DNA of 64,000 nucleotides, taken from Onchidella celtica. Its lineage: Eukaryota; Mollusca; Gastropoda; Systellommatophora; Onchidiidae. The number at the start of each line of letters is the position of its first letter. The stretch's first letter is position 1. Made by a program: the position numbers and the translations under genes. The DNA is taken from positions 31,720,519-31,784,518 of the forward strand of contig OZ007579.1 of the NCBI GenBank assembly GCA_963931925.1, read 5' to 3'. This document shows positions 10,590-21,775 of the stretch, in pieces. The notes under the pieces are model-generated. The model saw only the letters and a list, made by a program, of their open reading frames with translations. It ran no database searches and was not told where the DNA came from.

Positions 10590-10930
10590 AATAGCAAACT
10601 TTCAACAACTCATCGTCAGTGGAGCAGTTGCGATAAACTGAAAAAGCTTTTTCTTTTTTTTTTTTTTGCTTCTCCTGAAAAGTAGCCAAAACCTACAGTT
10701 TATTTGGAACAGTGACGATTTATACAGGGCTTCATCGTGTAATCTGTACGCCCAGAGCGCTTTACAGCATTCTTCAATTTCCCAATACAAAGAGCATTAC
10801 TAAACATGGCACAACAGTTAGAAGCTGTAAATTGTGGCTGCGTTCCACGAAATAAAACGGTGTTTTTTCCAGACTTTTCTTCATCACAAACTTGAAAGTG
10901 AATTTCTTTATAAACGAGCAAGGAAGGTGA
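10590..10930. repeat. Family F repeat (GCGCTTTACA family)
   Basis: It shares TTTATACAGGGCTTC, then CCAGAGCGCTTTACAGCATT, with family F copies near 25155, 26157, 45836, 49862 and 53230. Similar elements with the phrase AGCGCTTTACA are common in marine invertebrate genomes; the class is uncertain. Confidence 0.55.
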
Positions 10931-11390
10931 TATTAACCAGAAAAGCCTGGCGTCATACAGTGTGAAGGGAGATGGTGGTACATGTATTTGGTAAAGCGGT
11001 GGAAATAGTTTGAACTTTATTGGTTACTATGGTTACGGCCGCCCTACTGGATTTTGTTTACACATTTTTACCATAGCTGTGAATAACTTTATTAATTACT
11101 GACATGTTTCAATGAAATTTGTGTGGAACTCCTGAACTCCTGACTCCCCCCCCCCCCCCTTCCCCCCAAATATGTTTGATTTTGAAGACAGTTTTTTTCC
11201 CCTATGTTCCAAATCTAAAGTTCGTTTAAAATGTTACTAGCGTGATAAAAAGAGAAGAGAAATGTTACTTGAAAACGCAGCATCAATATCAATGCAGGTG
11301 TTTAGTGCAGATTTTAGTAGCTTTTCAGCTGTGATATATCCCAGATGCAGTTAATTGATTATAAGAAGGGAGAGCTGTGGGATAGTTGTT
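10931..11390. other. Unassigned sequence
   Basis: Apart from a poly-C run at about 11147-11166, no structure was recognised. Confidence 0.4.
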
Positions 11391-11641
11391 GGGCTCGTCT
11401 CCAGAGAGGGACAGAGAGAGTATGGGAGATAAAGAGAAATAGAGAAAGAGGGCGACAGAGAGAGTGGGAGTGAGAGAAAGACAGGGGGGAGAAAGAGAGG
11501 AGGAGGTAGAGAGAAAAAGACAGGTCAAAGCGACAGAGTGTTTGGCAGTCAGAGAGAGAGAGAGAGGCAGAGAGGGAAGAGAGAGAGAGAGAGAGGGATA
11601 AGAGATAAAAAGACAGGACAAAAAGACAGAGGGGTGAGGAG

Positions 11642-11706
<65 letters not shown>
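11391..11706. repeat. GA-rich microsatellite
   Basis: Imperfect GA repeats end in a pure GA run at about 11655-11704. The Ser/Leu-rich open frames on the minus strand are artefacts. Confidence 0.9.
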
Positions 11707-11710
<4 letters not shown>

Positions 11711-12285
11711 GAAAGCTATCTTTCTCCAAAGCCCCTTTTTTGTTACACGTAATTCAAAATAAAAATAACATGAAATAAGATAATATAACACAAAATCATT
11801 TCCAAAAAATATGTCAAAACGTGAATATAAAAAACCAAAACATGCTCACTGATAATTGTTTGGAGCAATGTCTGATATTGCAGAAGTTTACAATGCGTTA
11901 TTAAAATCAAATTAAACTATTTTAAAAAGTCTATTACAAAGCCGAATAGAGAAAAACGTAATTTCTATAAGTTACCATGTAGCACACCAAGGTCCACAAA
12001 TAACAGCCAATAAGAGCATGGGATACTAAAAAATATCAAAATTCTCAATTTTTTTTAAAAACTTCGATTTTTTGGCTTCCTAATCCATTTTTGTATCTGG
12101 CACAGTGTGCAAACGTCACGACATTTTGCCTTTTTAAGGTTCAACTTGATATCGATATATCATTTTTAGTACTTTTGTAATAGGAATTTTGTGACCTCTT
12201 CAGTGATTTGCTCGAAATTGATATTTTCAGCAGAAAATCCCTACAACTTGTTGTTGTTTTTTTTTCTGCCCAAATAAGTTGAATT
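11707..12285. other. AT-rich unassigned sequence
   Basis: No coding or repeat signal was recognised. Confidence 0.4.
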
Positions 12286-12290
12286 TTTCA

Positions 12291-12545
12291 TATCGATGGT
12301 GTCGGGCGCAAACCGGCCAAGTCTGAAAATTTCATATTTCTTTTTATAGTAAATTTTTGAAGATTGGAACCCAGCATCATCTGTAAAAAATAGCTCTTAC
12401 CACAGTTCAGTGGCAAAATTCAAAATAGACATGTGATCAAACCAGCTAAGTACATTTCCCTTTTGTGCTATCCACAACTTTTTGCTCCTCCTGTAAAATT
12501 TGCTTATCTTGACTTGGCTGGTTTGCGTCCGACACCATTGATATA
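12291..12545. mobile_element. Inverted-repeat element, probable MITE
   Basis: The left arm (12291-12323) reads ATGGTGTCGGGCGCAAACC then GGCCAAGTC. The right arm (12511-12545) is its reverse complement with two changes. The arms are about 33 bp and are separated by about 187 bp of AT-rich DNA. No target duplication could be defined and no second copy occurs in the window. Confidence 0.6.
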
Positions 12546-13209
12546 TCTTTTGTCAATGTATATGCACATTTGTATGGAATATCTCTATCCATTTTTGTTT
12601 TATTGTGTCAATGAAGGAAAATTAATAAACAATGAATCAGCCGGTTATTCCAATGAATTATGAAGGACAGGATAAATGAATTTCAAAACCCTTCTATACA
12701 AAAATTTACGTGCCAGATTTCAGAACAAGTGATACAAAAGTACAGAAGTTGTTGGAAAAAGAAATGTATGATAAAAATTCAATATGGCCCCCGCTTTTAT
12801 TACATAATAAACGAAAAAAAAAAATGTCCATTTATCATGTCCTACCAACCCAATTGACAGATCTATGAGGTAAAATATGTAGTATATGAAGAAATTGTGA
12901 TCTTGTCTTTTTAGCAGCACACGGCCTTAAAGAAAAAACAAAAACAGAACAAAAAAGAAATGACGGCGTCAGTCATTACCCACTCCAACTTTGAGAATAA
13001 GTTCATGCAAATTGTTGTTGAAAGAGTTTAGTGTTGGTTTGTTGTGTTGTTGTTGTTTTTTGTCTTTTGTTTCCCGAGCAGTTCCAGCCTCAATAGGCCG
13101 AGTTGTTTGTGCAACTGTTCTGTGTTTACGTAAATAATTTATGTGTAAATGAGTGGAATGTTTATGTAATAAAATTAGGGCCATTTAGTGCGTGCGTGAG
13201 TGAGTCTGT
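12546..13209. other. AT-rich unassigned sequence
   Basis: Two short overlapping open frames near 12433-12857 lack any recognisable motif. Nothing else was seen. Confidence 0.4.
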
Positions 13210-13220
13210 GATAATGTGTT

Positions 13221-13260
<40 letters not shown>

Positions 13261-13444
13261 GGGTGGAAGAGAGAAAGAAAGCAGACACACAGACAGAAAC
13301 AATGATAGAGACAGAAGGGCACACACACACACACACACACACTCCATAGAGAGAGAAAGAGAAAGAGAGAGGTGTGTAGTGTGTACGTAGCCACACAGAA
13401 ACGTTTAGACAAATGGTCAAAGAGAGAACAAGACGGAGAGAAAC

Positions 13445-13475
<31 letters not shown>

Positions 13476-13610
13476 GCGAACGACAGAAAGAAATACAGAG
13501 ACAAAGCGCCCGCAAGAGAGAGAGAGAGAGAAAGAGTGAGAAAGAAAAACAGAAAGAGAGAGAGAGAGAGAGGCAAAAAGAGAAGCAGAGAAGAGAAAAA
13601 ACTTGGAGAT
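13210..13610. repeat. Compound GT, GA and CA microsatellites
   Basis: TG (13218-13238), GA (13239-13258), CA (13320-13342) and several GA runs up to 13575. Open frames on both strands are low complexity. Confidence 0.9.
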
Positions 13611-13639
13611 GTTTCAGTATGTAGAAGAGATATAACATG

Positions 13640-13796
13640 CACGCCTTGACACCTGTTTGAAATACCTTGCGGCACTTATCAAGCTATCCCACCATTCCGA
13701 TTTATTCTAAACTCCTTATCATGATAAAAAGGTGTAAACGTTTACCGTCAAATTTCTCACTTGTGCAAAGAGTGGAGTTGGAACAAACAAAAACTA
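13640..13796 (-). mobile_element. Family A MITE, truncated copy
   Basis: It ends with GGAGTTGGAACAAACAAAAACTAAGG, here split as GGAGTTGGAACAAAC and AAAAACTAAGGTC, which is the family A TIR. The interior matches other copies (TGCGGCACTTATCAAGCT, CGATTTATTCTAA, CTCCTTATCATGATA). The opposite TIR is missing, so it is truncated at about 13640. Confidence 0.75.
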
Positions 13797-13799
13797 AGG

Positions 13800-13950
13800 T
13801 CACCAGTCAGACAGACAGAGACAGACAGACAGAGACAGACAGACAGAGACAGACAGACAGAGACAGACAGACAGAGACAGATAGACAGAGACAGACAGAC
13901 AGAGACAGACAGACAGCGACAGACAGACAGACAATAGAGACAGAGAAACA
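13800..13950. repeat. 14-bp CAGA/GACA minisatellite
   Basis: The unit ACAGACAGACAGAG repeats about nine times with few changes, directly after the family A terminus. Confidence 0.9.
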
Positions 13951-13999
13951 GACCGTCAGAGAGAACTATATTTTCTGCTCTAATCAGTGTCATTCGCCA

Positions 14000-14487
14000 G
14001 CAGCCCTGATCCCACCTTTCCATGCACGAGACAGATATGTGAGATAAATCATGCTGTTTCTGCACTCCCTATCATTAGAAAAGCTGTGTAAACACCATCA
14101 GGGCACGAGAATCAGATCTGCTCACGCGCCCCCATCAAAATTGGTCTCCATATCTGCGTAAAACGCAATTCTCTAACCTTCGGGGCACTGTTTACATGAC
14201 CTTATTAAACTAAATCTCGCAGTCTTCGGCACCAACTTCCAAAACTTTCGGAGCAACGGAGCGTTTGGTTTTACAAGGTTGCGATTTGGGGGAGCTTGGT
14301 GACAAAACGTGCCCATGAGCGTCGGGGGCGGGGGGGAGCATGATTTTTTTACGTACGAGCTCAGGAGCGGGGCAGCAACAGACCCCCAAACACCCAAATT
14401 CAAACTTAACATAAACAAAACAAAAATTGCCTCGAGTGAAATATTGCCAATTCTGAACCAGGTTATGAAAAAAGTGAACGTGCCGCC
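14000..14487. other. Unassigned sequence
   Basis: Overlapping minus-strand open frames at 14173-14515 have no recognisable domain and are probably chance. Confidence 0.35.
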
Positions 14488-14556
14488 CGACAACAACCGC
14501 TACAAGTGCCGACAATAACCGTCACAGGTACCGACAATAGCGGTCATAAGTAACCC
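14488..14556. repeat. Short 24-bp tandem repeat, about 2.5 units
   Basis: CGACAACAACCGCTACAAGT, CGACAATAACCGTCACAGGT and CGACAATAGCGGTCATAAGT follow each other. Confidence 0.75.
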
Positions 14557-15420
14557 TGACAGGCAACCACTTTTCACTTTCCAGGTAAGCTCACTACAGA
14601 GATGTCAGGTGTATGAACCGGCAATAAATGACGGGAACTATAAGTGGATTTTACTTCAAAGGTCATGAAAGCGGAAGATGTTTACCTCTTGGGGAAAGTT
14701 TGCTCAAGAGATATTGTTGCGGGACCGTGGTATTTTACACAGTAAGCTATGGATGAACAATGAACATAACTCCGTATTTTCTCTCTTTGGCTTTGTAATT
14801 AGACTGCGGTCCCCTAACTTCAGTAAATGCGGGAACAAAAGTGCCCACTGTCGTTTCATTGTGCACGCCGCCCGTGTGTTTAGATCTTTATTTCAGGAGA
14901 TTCGCTGCCCTTGGCATTTACACCTCACTTTTCTCGTTGCTTTTTTCTTGTTGTGGTAGGGATATGTTTTTTTAGAAAATTGCCTGGACAGCGGTCTATT
15001 CGGCCAGCTCTTTTTGATTTCCAACTGTCAAGGCATCTTTAACGTGCTCAAACGTACACACGGGCCCTCCGAATTGTTCGTCCTTGTGCACCTCCCCACT
15101 CCCCAGTCTGCCTAATATTTTTTCAATTTTATTGTTGAGAGCAAAAAACGTATGGTGTGAGGCCAGTTGCGTACTGGGCCCCGAGTCCGTTTTGCGTCAG
15201 TTTTGACTACTTCTGGAACGTTCTTTGAATCAACTAACAAGACAGACTTGTATGAACCTCACCGGACTTGGGCCTCAAAACTGTGACAATAATTTTGTAA
15301 ATGTCTGTTAAAGTCTTTGAATCTAGTTGTAGATTTTAGAGACTTTAAACGCACGGACCTAGAGACAGCAGATAGTTAGTCAGAAACGTACAAAGAAATA
15401 AATAAGCAAAGACGTAAAAT
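14557..15420. other. Unassigned sequence
   Basis: An open frame at 14678-14959 shows no known motif. No repeat partner was found. Confidence 0.35.
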
Positions 15421-15575
15421 TTCATTATAACGGAGCTCGAGAGTGAACACGTAACCATCTAAAACTTCGTGAATGCGTGACCAAAAATGATGAAACTTTG
15501 TGTATTGCCTCAATTTAAGACGCTGAATTATACCTCGACACATCCGTTTGGGATAAAATACTGTCTTTAATATTG
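15421..15575 (+). repeat. Family M dispersed repeat
   Basis: It aligns with 21571-21700 and 60097-60205 through GGAGCTCGAGAGTGAACAYG, ATGATGAAACTTTG, TGCCTCAATTT and CACATCCGTTTGGGA. Unknown class, no coding. Confidence 0.65.
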
Positions 15576-16129
15576 CCCCTGACACAGGATACCCAGACGG
15601 TTCGATTCCCCAAATTCAGTCCGTCGAGTTCCGTGCGTATCATCTACATCAACAATGCAACAATTCGCACCACACCCCTTCATAATTGAGCGCAAAAAGA
15701 CCAGTACCACAGAGCTCTATGAGTAGACTAGTGCTCACCGTGTTTATACGCACGGATATTGTGGACATAATAGTGAAAGAAGGAATGGTCCGTCTCGGTA
15801 TTCTGTGTCTCGGATATTGCTGATCTGCGGTTCTTTTTTTTTTACCGCAAGAAACGCAAGCAAGTTCTTCAAGTAAAATTGAAAACTATGTTCAGAAATT
15901 TCTTCTTCGCCACTCTCTTAACTTTGTTCGTGGAAAATCAAATTTCCCCATCTGTGAAAGCTACAAGAAATTATGATTGTGCTGTAACAATAAGTTCTAT
16001 TAGTTTTTTGCATCGATTCCAAGTGCCACTGTTAAAATTATCAACATCTGGATAATTATATGGTTGGGCCTGGGACAAGGAAGTTGCGAGATCTTATCTT
16101 GCTTGCGACGGCTAGTAAAAATGATTACC
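15576..16129. other. Unassigned sequence
   Basis: Nothing recognised. Confidence 0.35.
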
Positions 16130-16320
16130 AAAGACGTAAGGTAAATATGGTAAGAAAAAAAGACGTAAAGTAAAAATATTTAACAAGGCCGTAAAGTAAA
16201 AACGATGGGGAGAGACCAAAAATGAAAATAATTAACAAGGCCATAAAGTAAAACAGAGATAAAAAAAAAAGATGAGAATAACTGACAAGGAGATTAAGTA
16301 AATTTAATAAACTTGACTAA
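16130..16320. repeat. Degenerate tandem repeat, about 60 bp
   Basis: AACAAGGCCRTAAAGTAAAA recurs with A-rich spacers near 16140, 16180, 16235 and 16280. The units are well diverged. Confidence 0.55.
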
Positions 16321-17095
16321 CCTGTCGAATACGAAGGCTTGAACACGCAAGAAACATTCTATAAATTAATTACATCCACTATGAAAAGTTTAGTTCTCCA
16401 TCACAATGACACCGTGATCAATTTGTTCAACTGTCTCCAATCAATGACACTGGCAACACTAGGCAGTTTTAAGTTTGACGTAATACCAGTCTTACCGCGT
16501 AACTTAACTAAAATACCCAATGTCAAGCGCGCAGAAACTTTACCAAAACTACCATGCAGAAGTTACCACAAGGGGTAAGCGGCTCACGAATGTTTTGAGT
16601 TCCAGCACGCATGGAAAAAGTAGTACAAGATTACGCCACATCAGTTCTGCGCAGAACTAAGACCATCAACTTTCTTGAAGCGCGAGAACTCCCCGCGTCC
16701 ACTCAGGACATTTTTTGACGCGTGCGTGGCTCGTGAAGGTAAAGGGTTATTTATAGAACTGGGAATTTTTTTTTTCTTTGGTATAATTTGGCTGTTTTCT
16801 ACCTCTCCAGATTTACTTTGTTCCTGTCATGAAATAATTGTTTTAAAAAAAGAAAAAGATGAAAAAGCAGCCGGTGTTGGTCTGAAATGTTTGAAGGCAA
16901 TAGGAGTTTTTAAGTGCCGTTGCCAGCGGGAAATTGTCAGGTCGTTTCTTGGCTTTTTCGCAAATGGACGAAAATGAAAGAAAATCGTAAAATTTATGTC
17001 AAAGTTCTGGCCTCGCTGACGATAAACGAGCAAACATGACAGATGGTGGTGCTGCCTACACTTACAGTGATCTCTGTTCAGAGGAACCATCCAGC
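16321..17095. other. Unassigned sequence
   Basis: Small open frames at 16339-16578 and 16675-16977 have no recognisable family. Confidence 0.35.
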
Positions 17096-17393
17096 CAGGG
17101 GCATAGCGTGGGTTTCCAGAGCCCGGCCGGAGAACAGCAAGAGTATTGCGCCCTTTGATCCATGGGCTGTTAGCAAGTAGCAACGGTTATTTGCCACATC
17201 AGGTTGAAAAACTGTCGAATGTTTGAACCTTGGGAGATTTTCTCTCTGTTTCTTTGTGGCAGGAGGAGGGGTTATTTTTTGTCTGTTGTGACTAATTTAT
17301 CTTTTTTTTTTTTCTTTTGAAATTTTTGCACCACCCTAAGAATTTTGCGCGCGGGGCAACCGCCCCTTTTGCACTGCTCACGCTACGACATTC
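17096..17393. mobile_element. hAT-like non-autonomous element, 298 bp
   Basis: The left end CAGGGGCATAGCGTGGG and the right end (reverse complement GAATGTCGTAGCGTGAG) are degenerate TIRs matching at 11 of 17 positions. Flanks CATCCAGC (17088-17095) and CATTCACC (17394-17401) agree at six of eight positions, as an aged 8-bp duplication would. The interior (AGTATTGCGCC, TTGGGAGATTTTCT, GGGGCAACCGCCC) aligns with the larger element at 30961-32000. It keeps the uninterrupted version of the site where a second hAT landed in that copy. Confidence 0.65.
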
Positions 17394-17652
17394 CATTCAC
17401 CCCGTGTGTTGAAGTGGGAAAATGTATTTCTGAATATTAAGTAACATCAAGTTTATTTGTGTGCTGGGTCAGGTTGAAGTCATCAGTTTACGTCATCAGA
17501 GACGGGAGATTTAGACCCTACTTTAAAACCTACATGTTCTTCACAAAAAATGCACGTACTGATTTGTTTCACTTACGTCAATTAAAACTGTGACGTTGAC
17601 CTTTGCACATCATCCCAAGTCGGCGCCATTATGTTCGGTTATCGAATCGAGA

Positions 17653-17892
17653 CCTTAGTTCTTGTTTGTTGCAACTCCACTTTTTGCACAACTGAGAAAT
17701 TCAACGTTAAACGTTTGCGACTTTAGTTATTATGATAACCTGTTGGAATAAATCGGAACTGTGAAACAGTTTGATAAGTACCACAATGCATTTTAAACAA
17801 GTATCAAAGTGTGCATTTGTTATACCTCTTCTATATACTAAAAGAGCTCCAGTTTTGTACAGAAAATGGAGACAGAACAAACAAGAACTAAG
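17653..17892 (+). mobile_element. Family A MITE, full-length copy, 240 bp
   Basis: It starts with ACCTTAGTTCTTGTTTGTT and ends with GGAGACAGAACAAAC then AAGAACTAAG, inverted repeats of about 24 bp. The body contains CAACGTTAAACGTTTGCGAC, GGAACTGTGAAACAG and TTTTAAACAAGTATCAAAGT. Six copies lie in the window, and this one is the best reference. No reading frame of interest. Confidence 0.85.
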
Positions 17893-18061
17893 TTCGGGAA
17901 ATGTTTGGGTATCAAAATTAATTATCTTGCTCTGCCCAGTACAATTCGAGCAATCCGTAACACCGGCAAGACAAGCCTCATTTTATTGACATCATCTAAC
18001 ATATTAGAAGAAAGTGAAGACATTTATGGGATTTCAGTCCTTCGCTTCTTTGTAAGTTTCA

Positions 18062-18235
18062 ATTTGAGTCTGAGTTTGACTTAAAGTTTGGAGATAGCAC
18101 GTCGACATAAGAACGGTCACACTGTGCTTGCTGAGAAAAAAACAAGATGATAGAAAGAAGAGGGCAGAATGATAGGACAGAAGGAAAACCTCACCAGAAG
18201 CGTCCAATAACTACCCGCAGTCCTTGGAAAAATTC
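18062..18235 (+). repeat. Family C dispersed repeat
   Basis: It carries GAGTTTGACTTAAAGTTTGG, CACGTCGACATAAGAACGG, CAGAATGATAGGACAGAAGG and the GCGTCCAATAACTACCCGC block. It runs straight into the hairpin satellite. Confidence 0.7.
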
Positions 18236-18560
18236 AACAGCACTCCATACCACACACAATCAAGCAGTGGGTATTTCACCAGCTCCACGCTGATTCACTA
18301 CACTGAGTCAACCGCACGTTGATCTCAATCAAACACTTTCCAACTGCACGTTAGTTTTAGTTTAAAGTACACTTGACAAGCTACACGCTGGTTTTAAAAG
18401 TGTCCAACTACACGTTGGTTTATTTGAAAGTACACTTGACCAGCTACACGCTGGTTTTAAAAGTGTCTAACTACACGTTAGTTTTAGTTTAAAGTACACT
18501 TGACCAGCTACACGCTGGTTTTAAAAGTGTCCAACTACACGTTGGTTTTACTTTAATAAC
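18230..18560. repeat. 64-bp satellite of tandem hairpins
   Basis: Two hairpins alternate in each unit: CCAGC-TACAC-GCTGG and CCAAC-TACAC-GTTGG, with five-base stems and five-base loops. Nine hairpins start at 18279, 18308, 18340, 18377, 18404, 18440, 18467, 18504 and 18531, spaced alternately 27 and about 37 bp in the regular part. The 5' units are more diverged. Variant stems at 18308 (TCAAC/GTTGA) and 18467 (CTAAC/GTTAG) remain perfectly paired. Confidence 0.88.
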
Positions 18561-19255
18561 TTTATCAACTCTATGCTCCCGGCCCATTGAGCTCTTTCAG
18601 TTGCCACCAACGATACTTAATACAAACAAAAGGTTTGATTTTATTTCTTGAACACTTTACTGCTTGGATAAACTTTGGCTGCTTTAGCGACAACGCCTCG
18701 TGCAAGATCATGATTTATTATTCTTTCAGATTCACTTGGTAAGCAAGAAGACAGGGTCTCCTGAAACAAATATCGCCGAATGATCAGAATGCCAATTTTT
18801 ATGCTTAATTCTTGGCAACCAAATGGCTTAGAAATCCATCGTCTCCACCCAGCACCATACGCCGAGAGACGAAAGCCAAAACTGGAACACCCTGGAGACG
18901 TGCCGCTTTCAGACAAATTGTCTTCTATGTCATTTGCACAAAAATGGCCCGCAGAATTTCGTCCTGTTTTCTGGATAAAACCGTATTGTTTCTGCCAGGG
19001 ACCCAAGAGTACTTATACCTTACTTATTTGTGATACATGGTACTACTTGATACATCTGTCACATGGTAGACACGTGATGTCAGCCTAGGGACCTGACCAC
19101 AATTTCTGTCAAACGTATTCACAATTATTACTTCTCACCTTTCACTTCCCAAGAGAAATTCCAGCACGAGTCATTGCCAAGCACAGAGGAAATTCCAGTG
19201 AGATTCAGAGACAAGGTTGAGCAGTGGGACTCTCAAGTCTACTTCCTTGTTCAGA
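18561..19255. other. Unassigned sequence
   Basis: Opposed open frames at 18641-19006 (minus) and 18780-19088 (plus) overlap and neither shows a recognisable domain. Confidence 0.4.
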
Positions 19256-19420
19256 AAGGTGAAATATCTGTAAAAATGAACACATGAACAGTCTCTGAAA
19301 ATAAAATCATGAAATATCTGTTTCATAAAATGAACACCCGAACAGCCTGTAAAAATAAACACTAAACATGAAATATCTATAAAAATGAACACGAAATATC
19401 TGTAAAAATGAAAACGTCAT
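19256..19420. repeat. Degenerate tandem repeat (GAAATATCTGTAAAAATGAACAC-type)
   Basis: GAAATATCTGTAAAAATGAA recurs with variations near 19260, 19311, 19371 and 19395, interleaved with ACAGYCTSTRAAAATAAA. Confidence 0.65.
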
Positions 19421-20554
19421 AGACACATGCACTGTCTGTACAAGTGAGCACGATGAAATACCACAAGTAGTGTAAATATGACATATGATGCCAAAGTTTG
19501 GCTCCAGCTTGTTAATGCACAAAGTCCTCAACTGCAGCACAAACACATAGCTTAAACTAGAACAATGACACAAGGGGCTTAGAAATGCGCGAGCTGGTGA
19601 CGTGTAAATGAATTCAACCCACCTCAAGCTTGTCATATTTGCTTGCATGCACCAATTTGCTACATTGAATTTAGTAGTCAAGTCCTATCGCGCAATAACG
19701 ACTCCCGCATTTGTACGACCAGTGTGATACTTAAATGCACTTAGCTTGCTTTTGAGTTCTATGATGCCCCAGTTCGATAAATGTTTTAGTGACAATACAT
19801 TACGCCTTACACTTTCCAAAGGTGAGCTGTCTAGTTGTTAAAGCATGACAGATGTGAAGTAGCTTACGATAAAAGACTTCCATTCTGCTAAATGAAAAAT
19901 GCATGTACATGGAGTTATAAGTATTATAAAACTTTCATCAATGCCTTTAAAAAAAATGCATTAGACGGCGAAGTTAAGATCAATTATACCAGTATTCAAA
20001 TGTTACAGTAAAGTCTAAGTTGCTTTTGAAAGATCATTAGTAGCACTTTTTACTGACGGCAAAGAGCTCTCTCGCTCCTACATCATAGTACAGATCTCTG
20101 GAATATGCAAATACTTGTTGATTGGCGACGTATTATCACCATCGCGCGATGGATAACCTATTGTTGGCCCCAACTCTTTACTCCAACATCCTTGTTTACG
20201 AATGGTTCATTCCTCCTTGCACTGTTATCTATTACATAGTTTCATCAAATAAGATTAAGCTAATTTTTTATGTAATTTGCTAACATTTCTGTTTTCAAAA
20301 ACGGTGCGAAAACGTTATACATCCAGGGTAGACGAGTGTGCCGCAGGATTATAATCTAGAAATGGACAGAGATCAGGTATGACATAGCTCGATGTTGGGG
20401 GCGAGATCACCTCTAACATGTCACGCCACCAAGTTCGGGGAACGTTGGACTCAAGACCTAAGAATGTCTGACGCGAGGTATGTACAAGGACATGTCGCTT
20501 TGCTGTGCGAGGCTATCAATTCAGGCATCTGACCTTTGGATCTGAGTCAGTGAA
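19421..20554. other. Unassigned sequence
   Basis: AT-rich with no repeat partner and no coding signal recognised. Confidence 0.4.
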
Positions 20555-20995
20555 TGTATGGAGAGGGGGAGAGAAGAGAGAAAGGGTAAGGAGAGAGAGA
20601 GAGAAGAGAGAGAGAGAGGACGAGGAGAGAAGAAAGAAAAGGTGAGGAAAGAGAGAGAGAGAAGAGAAAGAGGGGGGAGAGAAGAGAGAGATGGAGGAGA
20701 GACGAAAGAGAGAGTAGGGAGAGAGAGAGAAGAGATAGAAGTAGAAGAGAAGGAAAAAGAGAGAGGAGAGAGGGAAGATGGATAGAAGGAGGAGAGAAGA
20801 AAGAGTGGAGAGAGAAGAGAGAGATGGAGGAGATAGAGAGAGAAAGAAGGAGGAGAGAAGAGAGACCCGGCACAGACAGGCAGAGATAAAAGAGAGAGAA
20901 AGAAAGAGAAAGACAGAAGTGACCGTGAGAGACAGAAAGAGAGAGTGAGAGAGGGAGAGAGAAGGAGGAGGAGGAGGAACAGAAAAGAGAGAAGA
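20555..20995. repeat. GA/GGA-rich purine tract
   Basis: About 440 bp of imperfect GAGAGAAGA repeats. Open frames on both strands are low complexity. Confidence 0.9.
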
Positions 20996-21570
20996 ACAAT
21001 ATACGTCCAAGAGTTAAATCGAAAAGGAGACATTTCTAGATAGTCAAGACATGGGAATAACTTTGACAGGCAGAGGGAGAAAAAAATAGAGTAGGGTGGG
21101 GAGATTTGATTATAAAACGTCCACAACAAAGAAAAGTAATTCCTTTAGAGATATATTTCCATTAAAAAAACCATGAATGTTTGGACATTCCAGCGTAGAA
21201 CATGCGCTGTCGGTCAATTGGAAATTGGAGAAGTCTGACATAATAATATTGACACAAGCGACATGTCACTCAGAAGAAATTCCTCACTGGACCGAAGTAG
21301 ACATGTGTAACAGAGCGGGAATATTGCAAGAATTTAAGCCATTCAAATGTGTTTGTTTAAGAACAAAGAATGTAAACTCAGGCAGATTCTTTTTGTAATG
21401 ACACACTGTGTACTGGCAGATTGTGGGCGAGTTGAAAAGACGGGAGCGGAAATGGAAAACAGAGATGACGTAATTGTTTTTTCAAGACAGAAAAATGGAT
21501 GCATATTGCAAAGGCGGCAAGGAATTATCTTTCTGTTTCGCTTGCAAATGACGAACACATTTTGATAGAA
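20996..21570. other. Unassigned sequence
   Basis: Small overlapping open frames at 21177-21597 are unrecognised. Confidence 0.35.
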
Positions 21571-21700
21571 GTTACAATGGAACTGGAGAGTGACCATGTA
21601 AGCGCATAAAACATCGTGACTAACTAACCAAAACTAATGAAACTTTGGGAACTGTCTCAAAATTTAACGATAAATTATGCTACACATCCATTTTGGACTA
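21571..21700 (+). repeat. Family M dispersed repeat
   Basis: Shares TGGAACTGGAGAGTGACCAT, AATGAAACTTTGGGAACTG and CACATCCATTTTGGACT with the copies at 15421 and 60097. It abuts a LINE-type tail. Confidence 0.65.
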
Positions 21701-21775
21701 AATAAGATAAGATAGGATAAGATATAACTTTATTATCCTGTTGTCAGGAAATTTGTTGTCACAGCATCAGCGGCA
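21697..21775 (-). mobile_element. LINE-type 3' tail
   Basis: Read on the minus strand: GTGACAACAAATTTCCTGAC, then GGATAATAAAGTTATATCTT and a short (ATCTT)n tail. This matches the typical 3' end of CR1/L2-group non-LTR retroposons and of SINEs that borrow it. No coding part remains nearby. Confidence 0.55.
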
